Counted from the first letter of the stretch, positions 1 to 9,025 are shown. The stretch is DNA of 39,293 nucleotides from Azospirillum sp. TSO22-1 (GCF_003116015.1 NZ_LGQZ01000049.1:1-39293), one strand, 5' to 3'. The notes: a model not told the origin generated them from the sequence alone. Program-made: numbers and translations.

Positions 1-2
1 CG

Positions 3-452
3 GCGCCCAGCGCCGCGCCGGCCGCCGCGCCCGCGCTCCAGGCCGCCGCCGCCCAGGCCGCCGCGCAGCCCGCCCCCCAATCCACGGTACAGCCGGCGTC
101 GGCGAAGCCGGCCGACAAGGCCGCCTCGCCGATCGGCGACCACAAGCCGAGCAAGATGCCGGTGCGCGACACCATGCTGGCCACCTCGCTGCAGAGCAAG
201 AACGCCGCCGCCATCGCGCAGAAGAGCCGGCTGCAGGCGTCCGCCCCGCCCGTCCTCAACCCCGGCACCATCACCTCCGCCGGCGCCGCCAACGCCAACG
301 CCGCCGCGCCGGCCCAGCAGCCGACGGCCCAACAGCCCACCGTGGTGCCGCCGGAGATGATTTCCGACGTGATGATGCGTAACCTCGCGAAATACGAGGC
401 CGCCAAGAAGGCGCTGAACCCCACCCCGCCGAGCATCCGCACGGCCGGCTGA
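3..452 (+). CDS. Ala/Pro-rich hypothetical protein, 5' end cut off by window
   Basis: The reading frame is open from the first bases of the window to a TGA at 450-452, so the gene begins upstream. The visible part is about 149 residues. It is low-complexity at first (runs of Ala, Pro and Gln), then becomes more ordered from about the Met at 156, with Lys/Arg-containing stretches and an end rich in Pro and Thr. No catalytic motif or known family is recognisable. It may be a linker or a disordered tail of a larger protein. It lies 16 bp upstream of the L,D-transpeptidase on the same strand and is probably co-transcribed with it. The frame is supported by strong third-position GC bias and the tight spacing. 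Function unknown. Confidence 0.55.
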   Translation, partial: APSAAPAAAPALQAAAAQAAAQPAPQSTVQPASAKPADKAASPIGDHKPSKMPVRDTMLATSLQSKNAAAIAQKSRLQASAPPVLNPGTITSAGAANANAAAPAQQPTAQQPTVVPPEMISDVMMRNLAKYEAAKKALNPTPPSIRTAG

Positions 453-468
453 CGCTGACGGAGCCTGC

Positions 469-975
469 ATGGAGATCACGGTCACCGCCGACGGCCGCCT
501 GACGTGGCCGGGCGGCGATTTTCGTTGCGTGCTGGGCCGCGGCGGCGTCAAGGCCGACAAGCGCGAGGGCGACGGCGGCACCCCCGTCGGCGCTTGGCCG
601 CTGCGCCGCGCGCTGTGGCGCGCCGACCGGCTGGAACGGCCGTCCACCGCGCTGCCCGCCAGCCCCATCGCGCCGGACGACGGCTGGTGCGACGAGCCCG
701 CCGACCCCGCCTACAACCGCCCGGTCAGGACGCCCTACCCGGCCAGCCACGAGGCGCTGTGGCGCGAGGACGGCGTCTACGACGTCATCGTCGTGCTGGG
801 CCACAACGACGATCCCGTCGTGCCGGGGCTGGGCAGCGCGGTGTTCCTGCACGTCGCCCGCCCGGACCGGGAGCCGACCGCCGGCTGCGTCGCGCTGCCG
901 CTGCCCGACCTGCTGCGCCTGCTGGAGGACTGCGGGCCGGATACCGTGCTGCGGGTGGTCGAGCCTACTCCGTAA
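469..975 (+). CDS. L,D-transpeptidase family protein (YkuD fold)
   Basis: This 168-residue protein has the YkuD signature: a His in the FLHVA segment (His128), followed by TAGCVAL with the nucleophile Cys140. Family members cross-link peptidoglycan at meso-diaminopimelate residues or attach proteins to it, using the Cys as acyl acceptor. No signal peptide is evident, as with other short single-domain members, so the protein is either exported in an unusual way or cytoplasmic. Active sites of this kind are usually periplasmic. It follows the Ala/Pro-rich ORF by 16 bp. Its last 11 bp overlap the 3' end of the convergent yggS gene. The family call is secure; the exact substrate is not known. Confidence 0.88.
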   Translation: MEITVTADGRLTWPGGDFRCVLGRGGVKADKREGDGGTPVGAWPLRRALWRADRLERPSTALPASPIAPDDGWCDEPADPAYNRPVRTPYPASHEALWREDGVYDVIVVLGHNDDPVVPGLGSAVFLHVARPDREPTAGCVALPLPDLLRLLEDCGPDTVLRVVEPTP

Positions 976-1645
976 AGCTTGGACGCGCCCCGAAGATCGC
1001 CGTGCCGACGCGCACGTGCGTGGCGCCGAAGCGGATGGCGGTTGGATAATCGCCGCTCATCCCCATGCTGACCTCGGCCAGGCCGTTGCGCCGCGCCATC
1101 TCGGCCAGCAGGGCGAAGTGCATGGCCGGTTCCTCGTCCACCGGCGGGATGCACATCAGGCCGGTGACCGGCAGCTTGTGCACGTCGCGGCAGACGGCGA
1201 CGAAGGCGGCGACGTCGGCGGGCAGGATGCCGGCCTTCTGCGGCTCCTCGCCGGTGTTCACCTCGATCAGGCAACGCGGCCGGCGGCCGGTCTTCGCCAT
1301 CTCGGCCGCCAGCGCCTCGGCCAGCTTCGGGCGGTCCACCGTCTCGATGACGTCGAACAACGCCACCGCGTCTTTCACCTTGTTGGTCTGCAAGGGGCCG
1401 ATCAGGTGCAGTTCGAGGTCCGGGTGCACCGCCCTGAGGTCCGGGAACTTGGCCTTGGCCTCCTGCACGCGGTTCTCGCCGAACACGCGCTGGCCGGCGG
1501 CGATCGCCTCGGCCACCGCTTCAGGGCCGTGCGTCTTGGAAACGGCGACCAGCGTGACGAATCCCGAGTCGCGGCCGGCGGCGGCGCAGGACTCGGCGAT
1601 GGTGCGGCGCACCTCGTTCAGGCGGGATGCAACGGAGTCGGTCAT
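965..1645 (-). CDS. yggS: YggS family pyridoxal phosphate homeostasis protein
   Basis: This 226-residue protein aligns along its whole length with YggS/PLPBP, a single-domain alanine-racemase-like TIM barrel. It binds pyridoxal 5'-phosphate without known catalysis and buffers the cellular PLP pool. The PLP lysine is Lys37 in VAVSKTHG. Other hallmarks are FGENRVQE, HLIGPLQTNK, EVNTGEE and SMGMSGDY, and near the C-terminus GTAIFGAR. Start is ATG at 1643-1645, with a GGAG about 8-9 nt upstream. A sigma70-like promoter lies directly upstream at 1675-1703. The gene is divergent from the exported protein at 1745, and its 3' end overlaps the L,D-transpeptidase gene by 11 bp. Confidence 0.95.
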   Translation of the reverse strand: MTDSVASRLNEVRRTIAESCAAAGRDSGFVTLVAVSKTHGPEAVAEAIAAGQRVFGENRVQEAKAKFPDLRAVHPDLELHLIGPLQTNKVKDAVALFDVIETVDRPKLAEALAAEMAKTGRRPRCLIEVNTGEEPQKAGILPADVAAFVAVCRDVHKLPVTGLMCIPPVDEEPAMHFALLAEMARRNGLAEVSMGMSGDYPTAIRFGATHVRVGTAIFGARPSFTE

Positions 1646-1674
1646 GGGTCAAGGCTCCCGGATGGTCCGCGCGA

Positions 1675-1703
1675 TGTATACACCGGCGGGCGCGGCGTGG
1701 TAA
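1675..1703 (-). promoter_or_regulatory. Candidate sigma70 promoter of yggS
   Basis: On the minus strand a TTACCA (1698-1703) is separated by exactly 17 bp from TATACA (1675-1680). Each hexamer matches four of six consensus positions. The predicted start would give a leader of about 20 nt that contains the GGAG ribosome site of yggS. Identified by eye only. Confidence 0.42.
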
Positions 1704-1744
1704 CGGACCCCTCAACGAAACGCAAGCCTCCGAGGAGTCACCGG

Positions 1745-2275
1745 ATGCGTGGTTGGATGTACACCGCACTCGTGGCCGCGCCGCTGGCGCTGGCCGCCGC
1801 GCCGCACGCACACGCCCAGCAGCAGGCCCAGCCCCAGACGCAGGCCCCGCCGGCCGGCAAGCAACAGGTCCGCATGGCCAAGGGCTCGCCCACCGCGAAG
1901 GTCTTCTTCGGCGAGCCGGCCCAGCTGCTGGACGACGACGGCACCTACGCCGACGCCATGAAGCGGGTGGCCAAGGATCTGTCGCAGAGTTGCGGCACCA
2001 TCGAGAGCTTCGGCTGGGAATACAACGAAACCGACTTGAGCGAGCGCCAGCAGCACGCCAACAAGGTCTTCGACTCGACCATGCAGGCGTTCGTGCAGGC
2101 CGGCTACAAGCTGGTCGAGCGCAAGGTCCGCGCCATCCCGGACCCCGAAACGGTGGTCTTCACCGCCGAGAGCAAGGCGAAGAAGCTGATCATGCTGTGG
2201 TCGCCGACCGGCGACGCCACGCTGCTGCTGCTCTGCGACGCGAGCGCCGGCAAGACTCCGCCGACCAAGAAGTAG
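1745..2275 (+). CDS. Uncharacterised exported protein
   Basis: This 176-residue protein begins with a classical Sec signal peptide: MRGW, a hydrophobic Ala/Leu core, then AHAHAQ with likely cleavage after AHA at about residue 22. A Gln/Pro-rich linker follows. The mature domain (about residues 40-165) has a mixed alpha/beta look and two Cys (SQSCGTI and LLLCDAS) that could form a disulfide in the periplasm. No family was recognised. The start is chosen because a GAGGAG at 1732-1737 lies 7 nt upstream and the signal peptide begins there, although the same frame is open much further upstream, antisense to yggS. It is convergent with the first porin, with a GC-rich hairpin between them. Confidence 0.8.
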   Translation: MRGWMYTALVAAPLALAAAPHAHAQQQAQPQTQAPPAGKQQVRMAKGSPTAKVFFGEPAQLLDDDGTYADAMKRVAKDLSQSCGTIESFGWEYNETDLSERQQHANKVFDSTMQAFVQAGYKLVERKVRAIPDPETVVFTAESKAKKLIMLWSPTGDATLLLLCDASAGKTPPTKK

Positions 2276-2289
2276 GCGCAAACGGAAAC

Positions 2290-2311
2290 GGCGGCGGGTC
2301 GCCCCGCCGCC
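2290..2311. terminator. GC-rich hairpin between convergent genes
   Basis: A 9-bp perfect stem (GGCGGCGGG at 2290-2298 with CCCGCCGCC at 2303-2311) and a 4-nt loop lie between the stop of the exported-protein gene and the stop of the porin gene. There is no clear T-run on either side, so this is a possible bidirectional terminator or 3'-end stabiliser, not a textbook intrinsic terminator. Confidence 0.4.
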
Positions 2312-2337
2312 GTCCGTCGATAGGATCCGCGCCGCGA

Positions 2338-3504
2338 TCAGAACGCGAGGCGGGTGTCCAGCATGAGGATGCTGCCCTTGTCGTTGCGGTCCGGGGCAAC
2401 GAGGTCGTTGTCCTTGGCCTTGAAGTAGCTGTACTCCAGACCGGCCGTCAGGCCCGGGGCCACGGTGTAGGTCACGCCGGCCTGGTACAGGTCCAGCTTG
2501 GAGTTCAGGCGGTCCGACACGACGGCGCCGGCGTCCTTGTAGCTCTGGTAGTTGACGGCCAGGATGACCGGGCCCAGCGTGTAGTTGGCGCCGACGATCC
2601 AGGTCTCCTGGTTGTCCGCACCGCTGGTGGTGACGCCCGACTGGTAGCCGCTCTTGCCGGCGTTGCGGTACATGCCGCCGACCTTGAAGCCGGCGAAGCC
2701 GACGTTGGCGGCGAGGTTGTAGGACGACAGGTCCTTGTAGCTCGCGCCGGTGGCCGAGGCCTTGGCAGCCTCGCCGAACTCGTAGTAGGCCGAGGCCTCG
2801 AGCGTCACGGCACCGATCTCGCGGCTGTAGATGCCGCCCAGCTCGACCACGTCGTGGAAGCTGTTCTGGTAGGTGCCGGCCGACACGTACTTGCTGCGGC
2901 TGATCGAGTTGTTGTTGTTGTCGTTGCGCGGCGCGTAGGCGATGCCGCCCTGGAAGCCGGCGAACTGCGGCGTCAGGTAGATGACGCGGGTCGCGATGTC
3001 GCCGCTGTGCAGGTTGCGGAAGTTGGTGGCGCGGCTGGCGACGCCCGAGTCGTAGATGGCCGAACCGGTCAGGAAGTCCAGCGTGCCGTTGTCGGCGCCG
3101 CCGGCGATGCCCTCGAGGTTCGGGCCGATGAAGCCGTACTCGTCCGACAGGCCGTTGATCGTGCCGGCCTGCACGGTGCCGAAGCCGCCCTTGGCGAAGA
3201 TGTAGGCGCGGTCGCTGCTGGTGTTGCGGGCGCCGTTGCTGGTGGCCGTCTGGTCGGCGCGGACGCGCAGGCGCGCGCCGTACTCGAGGCCGTTGTCGGC
3301 CTTCGCCGACGGCGTCAGGGTGAAGCGGAAGCGGTTGCGCGCTTCGAACGAACGCAGGCCCGTGTCGCCCTTCTGATCGACGAAGCCGCCCTGGAAGTAG
3401 GCGTCGCCACCGATGGTGAGGTCGAACTGGGCCTGCGCGGCGGCGCTGCCGGTCCCGGCGGCCAGCGCGACGGCGGCACAGGCAAGGACGAGAGAACGCT
3501 TCAT
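2338..3504 (-). CDS. Outer-membrane porin (first of two tandem paralogues)
   Basis: This 388-residue protein has a Sec signal peptide (MKRSLVLACAAVALAAGTGSAAAQA, described here as residues 1-25 with AxA cleavage). About 360 residues of alternating hydrophobic/aromatic beta strands follow, ending in LAF, the terminal Phe expected for recognition by the BAM complex. It fits the alphaproteobacterial general porin family (16-stranded trimeric barrel, passive uptake of small solutes). The N-terminal third is very close to the neighbour at 3800-5047: both share EARNRFRF, PSAKADNGLEYGAR and RVRA. The middle differs, presumably in surface and constriction loops. GAAGGA about 10 nt upstream of ATG supports the start. 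The 295-bp upstream region is AT-rich and probably holds its promoter. Confidence 0.93.
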   Translation of the reverse strand: MKRSLVLACAAVALAAGTGSAAAQAQFDLTIGGDAYFQGGFVDQKGDTGLRSFEARNRFRFTLTPSAKADNGLEYGARLRVRADQTATSNGARNTSSDRAYIFAKGGFGTVQAGTINGLSDEYGFIGPNLEGIAGGADNGTLDFLTGSAIYDSGVASRATNFRNLHSGDIATRVIYLTPQFAGFQGGIAYAPRNDNNNNSISRSKYVSAGTYQNSFHDVVELGGIYSREIGAVTLEASAYYEFGEAAKASATGASYKDLSSYNLAANVGFAGFKVGGMYRNAGKSGYQSGVTTSGADNQETWIVGANYTLGPVILAVNYQSYKDAGAVVSDRLNSKLDLYQAGVTYTVAPGLTAGLEYSYFKAKDNDLVAPDRNDKGSILMLDTRLAF

Positions 3505-3666
3505 GATGGGTCAATCCTTCAACGGATGGCCTATGACGGCCGAGCGATGTCGTTGCTGAAAGGAGTTAATCCCGTGCAAGGGAAGCATGCAAGGGGCAAT
3601 GACACGCTCACGGTGCACACATGAAACAGCGTTGCAGTTCAGACACACAGATAAGCTATTGAATTT

Positions 3667-3697
3667 ATTGTATAATTCAGCATGGCCTCAAAAATAG
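3667..3697 (-). promoter_or_regulatory. AT-rich segment, possible porin promoter
   Basis: The stretch 3640-3700 is strikingly AT-rich for this genome. On the minus strand TACAAT (3667-3672) is a five-of-six match to a -10 element, with a poor TTTTTG 16 bp upstream. It would give a leader of about 155 nt before the first porin. A TATAAT also occurs on the plus strand at 3671-3676, but no plus-strand gene follows. The rest of the 3505-3799 interval holds only an 8-bp direct repeat (TGCAAGGG, near 3574 and 3588) and the terminator listed separately. Confidence 0.3.
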
Positions 3698-3742
3698 CGC
3701 TTTCTATGCCGCAACAAAGGGCATTTTGCCCATTCTTGAGGC

Positions 3743-3775
3743 AAAGAAAAAGGGCGGCAGCCGAAGCTGCCGCCC
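3743..3775 (-). terminator. Rho-independent terminator of second porin gene
   Basis: A perfect 10-bp stem (GGGCGGCAGC at 3752-3761 with GCTGCCGCCC at 3766-3775) closes a CGAA tetraloop. Read on the minus strand it is followed by a T-rich tract (complement of AAAGAAAAA at 3743-3751). It sits about 25 bp after the stop of the porin at 3800-5047, so the two porins probably form separate transcription units. Confidence 0.87.
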
Positions 3776-3799
3776 TCGTTTCCGCACTCTGACTTTGGA

Positions 3800-5047
3800 T
3801 TAGAAAGCCAGGGTGGAGTGCAGGATGACGATCGAACCCTTGTCGTCCGGGCTGCCGCCCAGAGTGGTGTTCGGACGATCGCTGTCCGCCTTGAAGTAGT
3901 CGTAGCGGATGCCGACGCCGAAGCCCGGGGCCACGGTGTAGGCGGCGCCGATCTCGTAAACGTCAAGCTTGCGCTTGCCGGCGATGGTGATGTCACCGGA
4001 GTCCTGACCGCGCATCCAGCCGGCGCCGACCACGATCGGGCCAGCGGTGTACTGGGCGCCCAGCTGATAGACGACGGCGCCGCTGCGATCGACAACCGCG
4101 GCGTTGACACCGGTCCAGCGCAGGGCGGTGGCGCCCTTGTTCAGGCCCGACTTGCCGAAGTCGGTGATGCTGCCGCCGAGGGTGAAGCCGGCGTAGCCGA
4201 CCTGGGCGCCAACCATCCAGGCGCTCAGATCCTTGAAGTTCGCACCGGTGACGTCCGACGCCTCGCCGCCGTAGTAGGCGGCCTGGCCCTTCAGCTTCAC
4301 GCCGCCGAAGGTGTTGTCGTAGTTGACGTTGGCTTCCCACAGATCCTGGAAGCTGCCCTGGACCTGCGAGTTGGCCGCGGTCCCGGTCGCGCCCAGCTTG
4401 CTGCGGTTGATCCCGTTACCGCTGTCGTCGTTGCGCGGCGTGTAGCTGGCGCCCAGCTGGAAGCCGGCGATACGCGGCGAGAAGTACTTAATGCGGGTGC
4501 TGGCGTCGCCGAAGGTCGGCCACGTCTGGTTCTGGCCGACGATGGTGTTGAGCTGGCCGCCGGTGATGTTGGCGCCGACGAACGGGCCGGTGATGCCGCC
4601 GGTCTGACCGCCGCCCATGAAGGCTTCCGCCTGGCTGAACAGGCCGAACGGCAGGTAGTCGATCGGGCGCGACACGATGGTGTCGTCCTGGGTGGTGGCG
4701 TCGAGACCGAGGCGGACCTGACCGAAGCCGCCCTGGGCGAACACGTAGGCCTTGTCGTAGCCGGTGTTGCGCGAGGCGTTGCTGGTGGCCGTGGCCTCGG
4801 CGCGGACGCGGATGCGCGCACCGTACTCGAGACCGTTGTCAGCCTTGGCCGACGGGATCAGGTTGAAACGGAAGCGATTGCGCGCCTCGGTCGAACGGAG
4901 ACCCGAATCCAGATCCTGGTCGGTCCAACCCCACTCGAAGTAGGCGTCGCCGCCAACCTTCACCTCGAACTTGGCCTGGGCATTGGCAGCGCCGCTTCCC
5001 ATCGCCAGAGCAACGGCGGCGCAGCCCGCCAGCAGATACCGATTCAT
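3800..5047 (-). CDS. Outer-membrane porin (second tandem paralogue)
   Basis: This 415-residue porin begins with a Sec signal peptide (MNRYLLAGCAAVALAMGSGA then ANAQA) and ends with STLAF, the usual C-terminal barrel signature. It shares the N-terminal barrel segments EARNRFRF, PSAKADNGLEYGAR and RVRAEATATSN with the porin at 2338. It carries a longer insertion near residues 115-165, rich in Gly and Thr, which is likely an external or constriction loop that changes solute selectivity. A GGAGG at 5056-5060 lies 8 nt upstream of the ATG. It has its own intrinsic terminator. The two genes look like the product of a local duplication followed by loop divergence. Substrates cannot be inferred. Confidence 0.93.
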   Translation of the reverse strand: MNRYLLAGCAAVALAMGSGAANAQAKFEVKVGGDAYFEWGWTDQDLDSGLRSTEARNRFRFNLIPSAKADNGLEYGARIRVRAEATATSNASRNTGYDKAYVFAQGGFGQVRLGLDATTQDDTIVSRPIDYLPFGLFSQAEAFMGGGQTGGITGPFVGANITGGQLNTIVGQNQTWPTFGDASTRIKYFSPRIAGFQLGASYTPRNDDSGNGINRSKLGATGTAANSQVQGSFQDLWEANVNYDNTFGGVKLKGQAAYYGGEASDVTGANFKDLSAWMVGAQVGYAGFTLGGSITDFGKSGLNKGATALRWTGVNAAVVDRSGAVVYQLGAQYTAGPIVVGAGWMRGQDSGDITIAGKRKLDVYEIGAAYTVAPGFGVGIRYDYFKADSDRPNTTLGGSPDDKGSIVILHSTLAF

Positions 5048-5357
5048 AGTGTTGCCTCCATCCTGGCAGCAAATTGTTCAGCCGGGTTCTTCGTCCCTGC
5101 TGAGACTGTGGTACGCACACCGGCCGGCGGCAGCAAGCCGAAACGTGCCGTCTTTGCTGCATTGATGGGACAGTGTGGCGCTCGCACCACACAGTGCACC
5201 GCGGCGATTTTCGCTTTTATAAAGGAGTAGGGCGGCGCGCACGCCCTCCGTCTTGTGTAACGCCTGTTGCGCCCGCGGACGGTTTTATGGTCTTTTCAGC
5301 GGCGTCCGCCGCGCCCTTTTGGCGCGCGCCCCCACTGCCGCGATGTAAAGCTCAGCC
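5048..5357. promoter_or_regulatory. Divergent promoter region between porin and DUF3576 lipoprotein
   Basis: This 310-bp gene-free interval separates two divergently read genes and should hold promoters for both. What can be seen is a short AT-rich run around 5208-5224 (TTTTATAAA) and a 6-bp-arm inverted repeat, GTGTGG (5173-5178) with CCACAC (5187-5192), which could be a small operator. No convincing paired -35/-10 elements, riboswitch or small ORF was found. Confidence 0.3.
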
Positions 5358-5900
5358 ATGCGCCGTATCCGTATCGCCATTGCCGCTCCTCTCGTCCTCG
5401 GCTCGCTGGTCCTGGCCGGCTGCTCCAGCTGGGGCGGCCAGAACGACAACACCACCATGGATCAGATGAGGAAGGACGAGTACAAGTTCGGCAGCCTGCT
5501 CGGCACCGACGGCGGCCTCAACCTGTTCGGCGGCAACAAGCGCAAGGGCGCCGCCGACGCCGGCGACCCCAACGGGCTTGGCGTCAACAGCTATCTGTGG
5601 CGCGCCTCGCTGGACACCCTGGCCTTCCTGCCGATCGCCTCGGCCGACCCGTTCGGCGGCGTGATCCTGACCGACTGGTACACCCCGCCGGACGCGCCGA
5701 ACGAGCGCTTCAAGGTCAACCTCTACATCCTCGACCGCCAGCTGCGCGCCGACGGCGTGCGCGTGTCGGTGTTCAAGCAGGCCCGCGCCGGCAGCGACTG
5801 GCGCGACACCGCCGTTTCGCAGGAGACCGCCGGCCAGCTCGAGGACGCGATCCTGACCCGCGCCCGTCAGCTCCGCGTCGCCCAGCAGGCCGCCAAGTAA
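5358..5900 (+). CDS. DUF3576 domain lipoprotein
   Basis: This 180-residue protein has a lipoprotein signal peptide: positive MRRIR, a hydrophobic core and lipobox LVLAGC with lipidated Cys22. The mature part contains the conserved DUF3576 features: a Gly-rich segment (SLLGTDGGLNLFGG), LGVNSYLWRASLDTLAFLPIASADPFGGVI and an ILTDWYTPP motif. Alphaproteobacterial members are predicted to sit in the outer membrane or periplasmic face, and their role is not established. The gene lies 52 bp upstream of leuS on the same strand. This conserved neighbourhood (DUF3576, leuS, lptE, holA) is common in alphaproteobacteria and supports the assignment. Confidence 0.9.
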   Translation: MRRIRIAIAAPLVLGSLVLAGCSSWGGQNDNTTMDQMRKDEYKFGSLLGTDGGLNLFGGNKRKGAADAGDPNGLGVNSYLWRASLDTLAFLPIASADPFGGVILTDWYTPPDAPNERFKVNLYILDRQLRADGVRVSVFKQARAGSDWRDTAVSQETAGQLEDAILTRARQLRVAQQAAK

Positions 5901-5952
5901 CGCGTCCAGACGACCGACCTAAGCACCCAGACCCGAACGGACAGCCTTTTTC

Positions 5953-8517
5953 ATGTCGCGCTACAACGTAAAAGAGACCGAGGCCAGGTGGCAGGCGGAG
6001 TGGGAGCGGCGGTCCTGCTTCACCGCGGCCGAGGACGCCGGCCGGCCCAAGTACTACGTGCTGGAGATGTTCCCCTATCCCTCGGGGCGCATTCACATGG
6101 GCCACGTGCGCAACTACACGATCGGCGACGTGATCGCGCGCTTCAAGCGCGCCAAGGGCTTCAACGTCCTGCACCCGATGGGCTGGGACGCCTTCGGCCT
6201 GCCGGCCGAGAACGCCGCGCTGGAGAAGAAGACCCACCCCGCCAAGTGGACGCGCGAGAACATCGCCACCATGCGCGGTCAGCTGAAGACCATGGGCCTG
6301 TCCATCGACTGGAGCCGCGAGGTCGCCACCTGCGACGTGGAGTACTATCGCCACGAGCAGAAGATGTTCCTCGACTTCATGAAGGCGGGCCTCGCCTACC
6401 GCAAGGAGTCGTGGGTCAACTGGGATCCGGTCGACAACACCGTGCTGGCCAACGAGCAGGTGATCGACGGCCGCGGCTGGCGCACCGGCGCGCTGGTCGA
6501 GAAGCGCAAGCTGTCGCAGTGGTTCCTCAAGATCACCGCCTATGCCGACGAGCTGCTGAAGGGCCTCGAGTCGCTGGACCGCTGGCCCGAGCGCGTGCGC
6601 CTGATGCAGGAGAACTGGATCGGCAAGTCCACCGGCGTGCGCTTCCGCTTCGACGTTCAGGGCCGCGACGATAAGCTGGAGGTCTTCACCACCCGCCCGG
6701 ACACGCTGTTCGGCGCCTCCTTCGCCGCCATCTCCGCCAACCACCCGCTGGCTTCCGAGCTTGCCGCGAACAACCCGGCCCTGGCCGAGTTCATCGCCGA
6801 GTGCAACCGCCTGGGCACCAGCGAGGAGGCGATCGAGACCGCGGAGAAGAAGGGCTTCGACACCGGCCTGCGGGTCGTCCACCCCTTCGACCCCGCCTGG
6901 ACGCTGCCGGTCTACGTGGCGAACTTCGTGCTGATGGAGTACGGCACCGGCGCCATCTTCGGCTGCCCGGCGCACGACCAGCGCGACCTCGACTTCGCCC
7001 GCAAGTACGATCTGCCGGTCACGCCGGTGGTCATCCCGGCGGACGCTGATCCCGCGGCCTTCGCGGTCGGGACCGAGGCCTACACCGGCCCCGGCGTGCT
7101 GAAGAACTCCCGCTTCCTGGACGGCCTCGACGTCGAGTCGGCCAAGCAGGAGATCGGCAAGCGGATGGAGTCGGCGGGGCAGGGCGAGCGCACCACGCAG
7201 TACCGCCTGCGCGACTGGGGCGTGTCGCGCCAGCGCTACTGGGGCTGCCCGATCCCGGTCATCCACTGCCCGGAGCACGGCATCGTGCCGGTGCCGGACG
7301 ACCAGCTGCCCGTCGTGCTGCCGGAGGACGTCACCTTCGACAAGCCCGGCAACCCGCTGGACCACCACCCGACCTGGAAGCACACGGCCTGCCCGACCTG
7401 CGGCAAGCCGGCGCTGCGCGAGACCGACACCTTCGACACCTTCATCGAGTCGAGCTGGTACTTCGCCCGCTTCTGCTCGCCGCACACCGCCGACGCCGCG
7501 TTCGAGCGCAAGGCGGTCGACTACTGGCTGCCGGTCGACCAGTACATCGGCGGCATCGAGCACGCGGTGCTGCATCTGCTCTATTCGCGCTTCTGGACGC
7601 GGGCGCTGACCCAGTGCGGCTACCTGGACGTGGCGGAGCCGTTCGCCGGCCTGTTCACCCAGGGCATGGTCAACCACGAGACCTACAAGGACGCCAACGG
7701 CGCCTGGCTGTCGCCGGCCGACATCGTCAGGAACGACAAGGGTGAACTGGTCGCCGCCGACGGCGGCCCGGTGGCGGTCGGCCGCGTCGAGAAGATGTCG
7801 AAGTCGAAGAAGAACGTCGTCGACCCGGCGAACATCATCGACACCTACGGCGCCGATGCCGCCCGCCTGTTTATGCTGTCCGACAGCCCGCCCGAGCGCG
7901 ACCTGGAGTGGACCGAGGCCGGCATCGACGGCGCGTGGCGCTACATCAACCGCCTGTGGCGCATGATCACCGAGGCGCCGGTGGCGCTGCCGGCCGCCGG
8001 CTCGCCGGCTCCGGCCGAGCTGTCCGACAAGGCGCAGGGTGCGCGCCGCCTGATCCACAAGACGGTCGCCGGCGTCGGCGAGGACCTCGACAAGTTCCGC
8101 TTCAACAAGGCGGTCGCCCGCGTGCGCGAGCTGTCCAACGCGCTCGCCGAGCTCGACGGCAAGAGCGCCGGCGAGGCGTGGGTGCTGCGCGAGGGCTTCG
8201 AGGCGCTGGTGCGCATGGTCGCCCCGATGATGCCGCACCTCGCCGAGGAGCTGTGGGCGCACCTGGGCCACGCCACGCCGCTGGTCGAGCAGCCCTGGCC
8301 GGAGGCCGACGCCGCGCTGGCCACCGACGACGTGGTGACCATGGCGGTGCAGGTGAACGGCAAGCTGCGCGCCACGCTGGAGCTGCCGCGCGACGTCGCC
8401 AAGGACGAGGCGGAGAGGCGGGCGCTGGCCGACGCCAACGTCCAGAAGGCGCTGGAGGGCAAGCCGGTGCGCAAGGTCATCGTCGTTCCGAATCGGGTGA
8501 TCAATGTCGTGGTCTAA
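5953..8517 (+). CDS. leuS: Leucyl-tRNA synthetase
   Basis: This 854-residue class Ia synthetase attaches leucine to tRNA-Leu with ATP in the cytoplasm. The Rossmann fold contains the HIGH-type motif HMGH at residues 48-51. The CP1 editing domain that hydrolyses mischarged tRNA occupies roughly residues 220-420 and includes [12 protein letters not shown]. The KMSKS loop is at residues 614-618. The C-terminal anticodon-binding helices and the LeuS-specific end ([17 protein letters not shown], then [15 protein letters not shown]) are intact. Length is as expected for bacterial LeuS. Its last 14 bp overlap the start of lptE, so translation of the two is probably coupled. Confidence 0.98.
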   Translation: MSRYNVKETEARWQAEWERRSCFTAAEDAGRPKYYVLEMFPYPSGRIHMGHVRNYTIGDVIARFKRAKGFNVLHPMGWDAFGLPAENAALEKKTHPAKWTRENIATMRGQLKTMGLSIDWSREVATCDVEYYRHEQKMFLDFMKAGLAYRKESWVNWDPVDNTVLANEQVIDGRGWRTGALVEKRKLSQWFLKITAYADELLKGLESLDRWPERVRLMQENWIGKSTGVRFRFDVQGRDDKLEVFTTRPDTLFGASFAAISANHPLASELAANNPALAEFIAECNRLGTSEEAIETAEKKGFDTGLRVVHPFDPAWTLPVYVANFVLMEYGTGAIFGCPAHDQRDLDFARKYDLPVTPVVIPADADPAAFAVGTEAYTGPGVLKNSRFLDGLDVESAKQEIGKRMESAGQGERTTQYRLRDWGVSRQRYWGCPIPVIHCPEHGIVPVPDDQLPVVLPEDVTFDKPGNPLDHHPTWKHTACPTCGKPALRETDTFDTFIESSWYFARFCSPHTADAAFERKAVDYWLPVDQYIGGIEHAVLHLLYSRFWTRALTQCGYLDVAEPFAGLFTQGMVNHETYKDANGAWLSPADIVRNDKGELVAADGGPVAVGRVEKMSKSKKNVVDPANIIDTYGADAARLFMLSDSPPERDLEWTEAGIDGAWRYINRLWRMITEAPVALPAAGSPAPAELSDKAQGARRLIHKTVAGVGEDLDKFRFNKAVARVRELSNALAELDGKSAGEAWVLREGFEALVRMVAPMMPHLAEELWAHLGHATPLVEQPWPEADAALATDDVVTMAVQVNGKLRATLELPRDVAKDEAERRALADANVQKALEGKPVRKVIVVPNRVINVVV

Positions 8518-9025
8518 GCGGAACCTGCTGCGGACGGGCGCGGCGCTGGCATGCGTGGCGCTGCTGTCCGCCTGCGGCTTCCGCCCGCTGTACGGCGACC
8601 AGGGCGTCGCCGGCGGCGGGGCCGCCGACAAGCTGGAGACGGTGGCGATCTCCAACATCCCCGACCGCCCGGGGCAGGTCCTGCGCAACCTGCTGATCGA
8701 CCGTTTCCACCAGAACGACCGCGGCGTGCAGACGCCGTACCGCCTGGATTCGCGGATCGTCGCCACCGAGCAGAAGCTGGCGCTGCGCCAGGACGCCTCG
8801 GCCGAGCGCGCGCAGCTGATCATCACCGTGCCGTTCCGCCTGATCGAGAACAGCACCGGCCGCACCCTCTTCGAGGGCACCAGCCGCTCCTTCGTGCCAT
8901 ACAACGTGCTGGAGGAGCGCTACGCCGGTCTGGTGACGCTCGACTACGCCTACACCCGCGGCCTAACCGAAATCTCCGACGAGATCACCGCCCGCGTGGC
9001 CATGTACCTGTCGAAGGGGCAGTGA
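8504..9025 (+). CDS. lptE: LPS-assembly lipoprotein LptE
   Basis: This 173-residue lipoprotein has signal peptide residues 1-23 and lipobox LLSAC with Cys24, followed by GFRPLYG, the classical start of mature LptE. LptE plugs the LptD barrel in the outer membrane and helps deliver lipopolysaccharide to the cell surface. The central part ([20 protein letters not shown] and a beta-rich core) and an end in [18 protein letters not shown] agree with the family. It starts inside leuS with a 14-bp overlap and precedes holA, the usual order in Proteobacteria. The following 220 bp hold a repeat element instead of the usual short gap. Confidence 0.93.
   Translation: MSWSKRNLLRTGAALACVALLSACGFRPLYGDQGVAGGGAADKLETVAISNIPDRPGQVLRNLLIDRFHQNDRGVQTPYRLDSRIVATEQKLALRQDASAERAQLIITVPFRLIENSTGRTLFEGTSRSFVPYNVLEERYAGLVTLDYAYTRGLTEISDEITARVAMYLSKGQ

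Noticed and set aside
965..975. The two convergent overlaps (965-975 and 11132-11142) both being 11 bp
   Set aside because: Only two cases with unrelated sequence; the equal length is most simply coincidence.
1627..3624. A 665-codon plus-strand frame across the exported-protein gene and the first porin
   Set aside because: The porin on the minus strand has a signal peptide and a C-terminal Phe. The overlapping frame has neither, and shows shadow composition.
3671..3676. TATAAT on the plus strand as a promoter
   Set aside because: No -35 element at 16-18 bp and no plus-strand gene downstream before 5358. More likely chance in an AT-rich spot.
5173..5469. A 98-codon plus-strand frame ahead of the DUF3576 gene
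   Set aside because: It overlaps the lipoprotein start in another frame, has no ribosome site and no recognisable features.
5773..8904. A 1043-codon open frame on the minus strand across leuS
   Set aside because: It is antisense to a complete leuS with all motifs. The translation is Arg/Ala/Val/Leu-rich without recognisable domains, a typical artefact of GC-rich codon bias.
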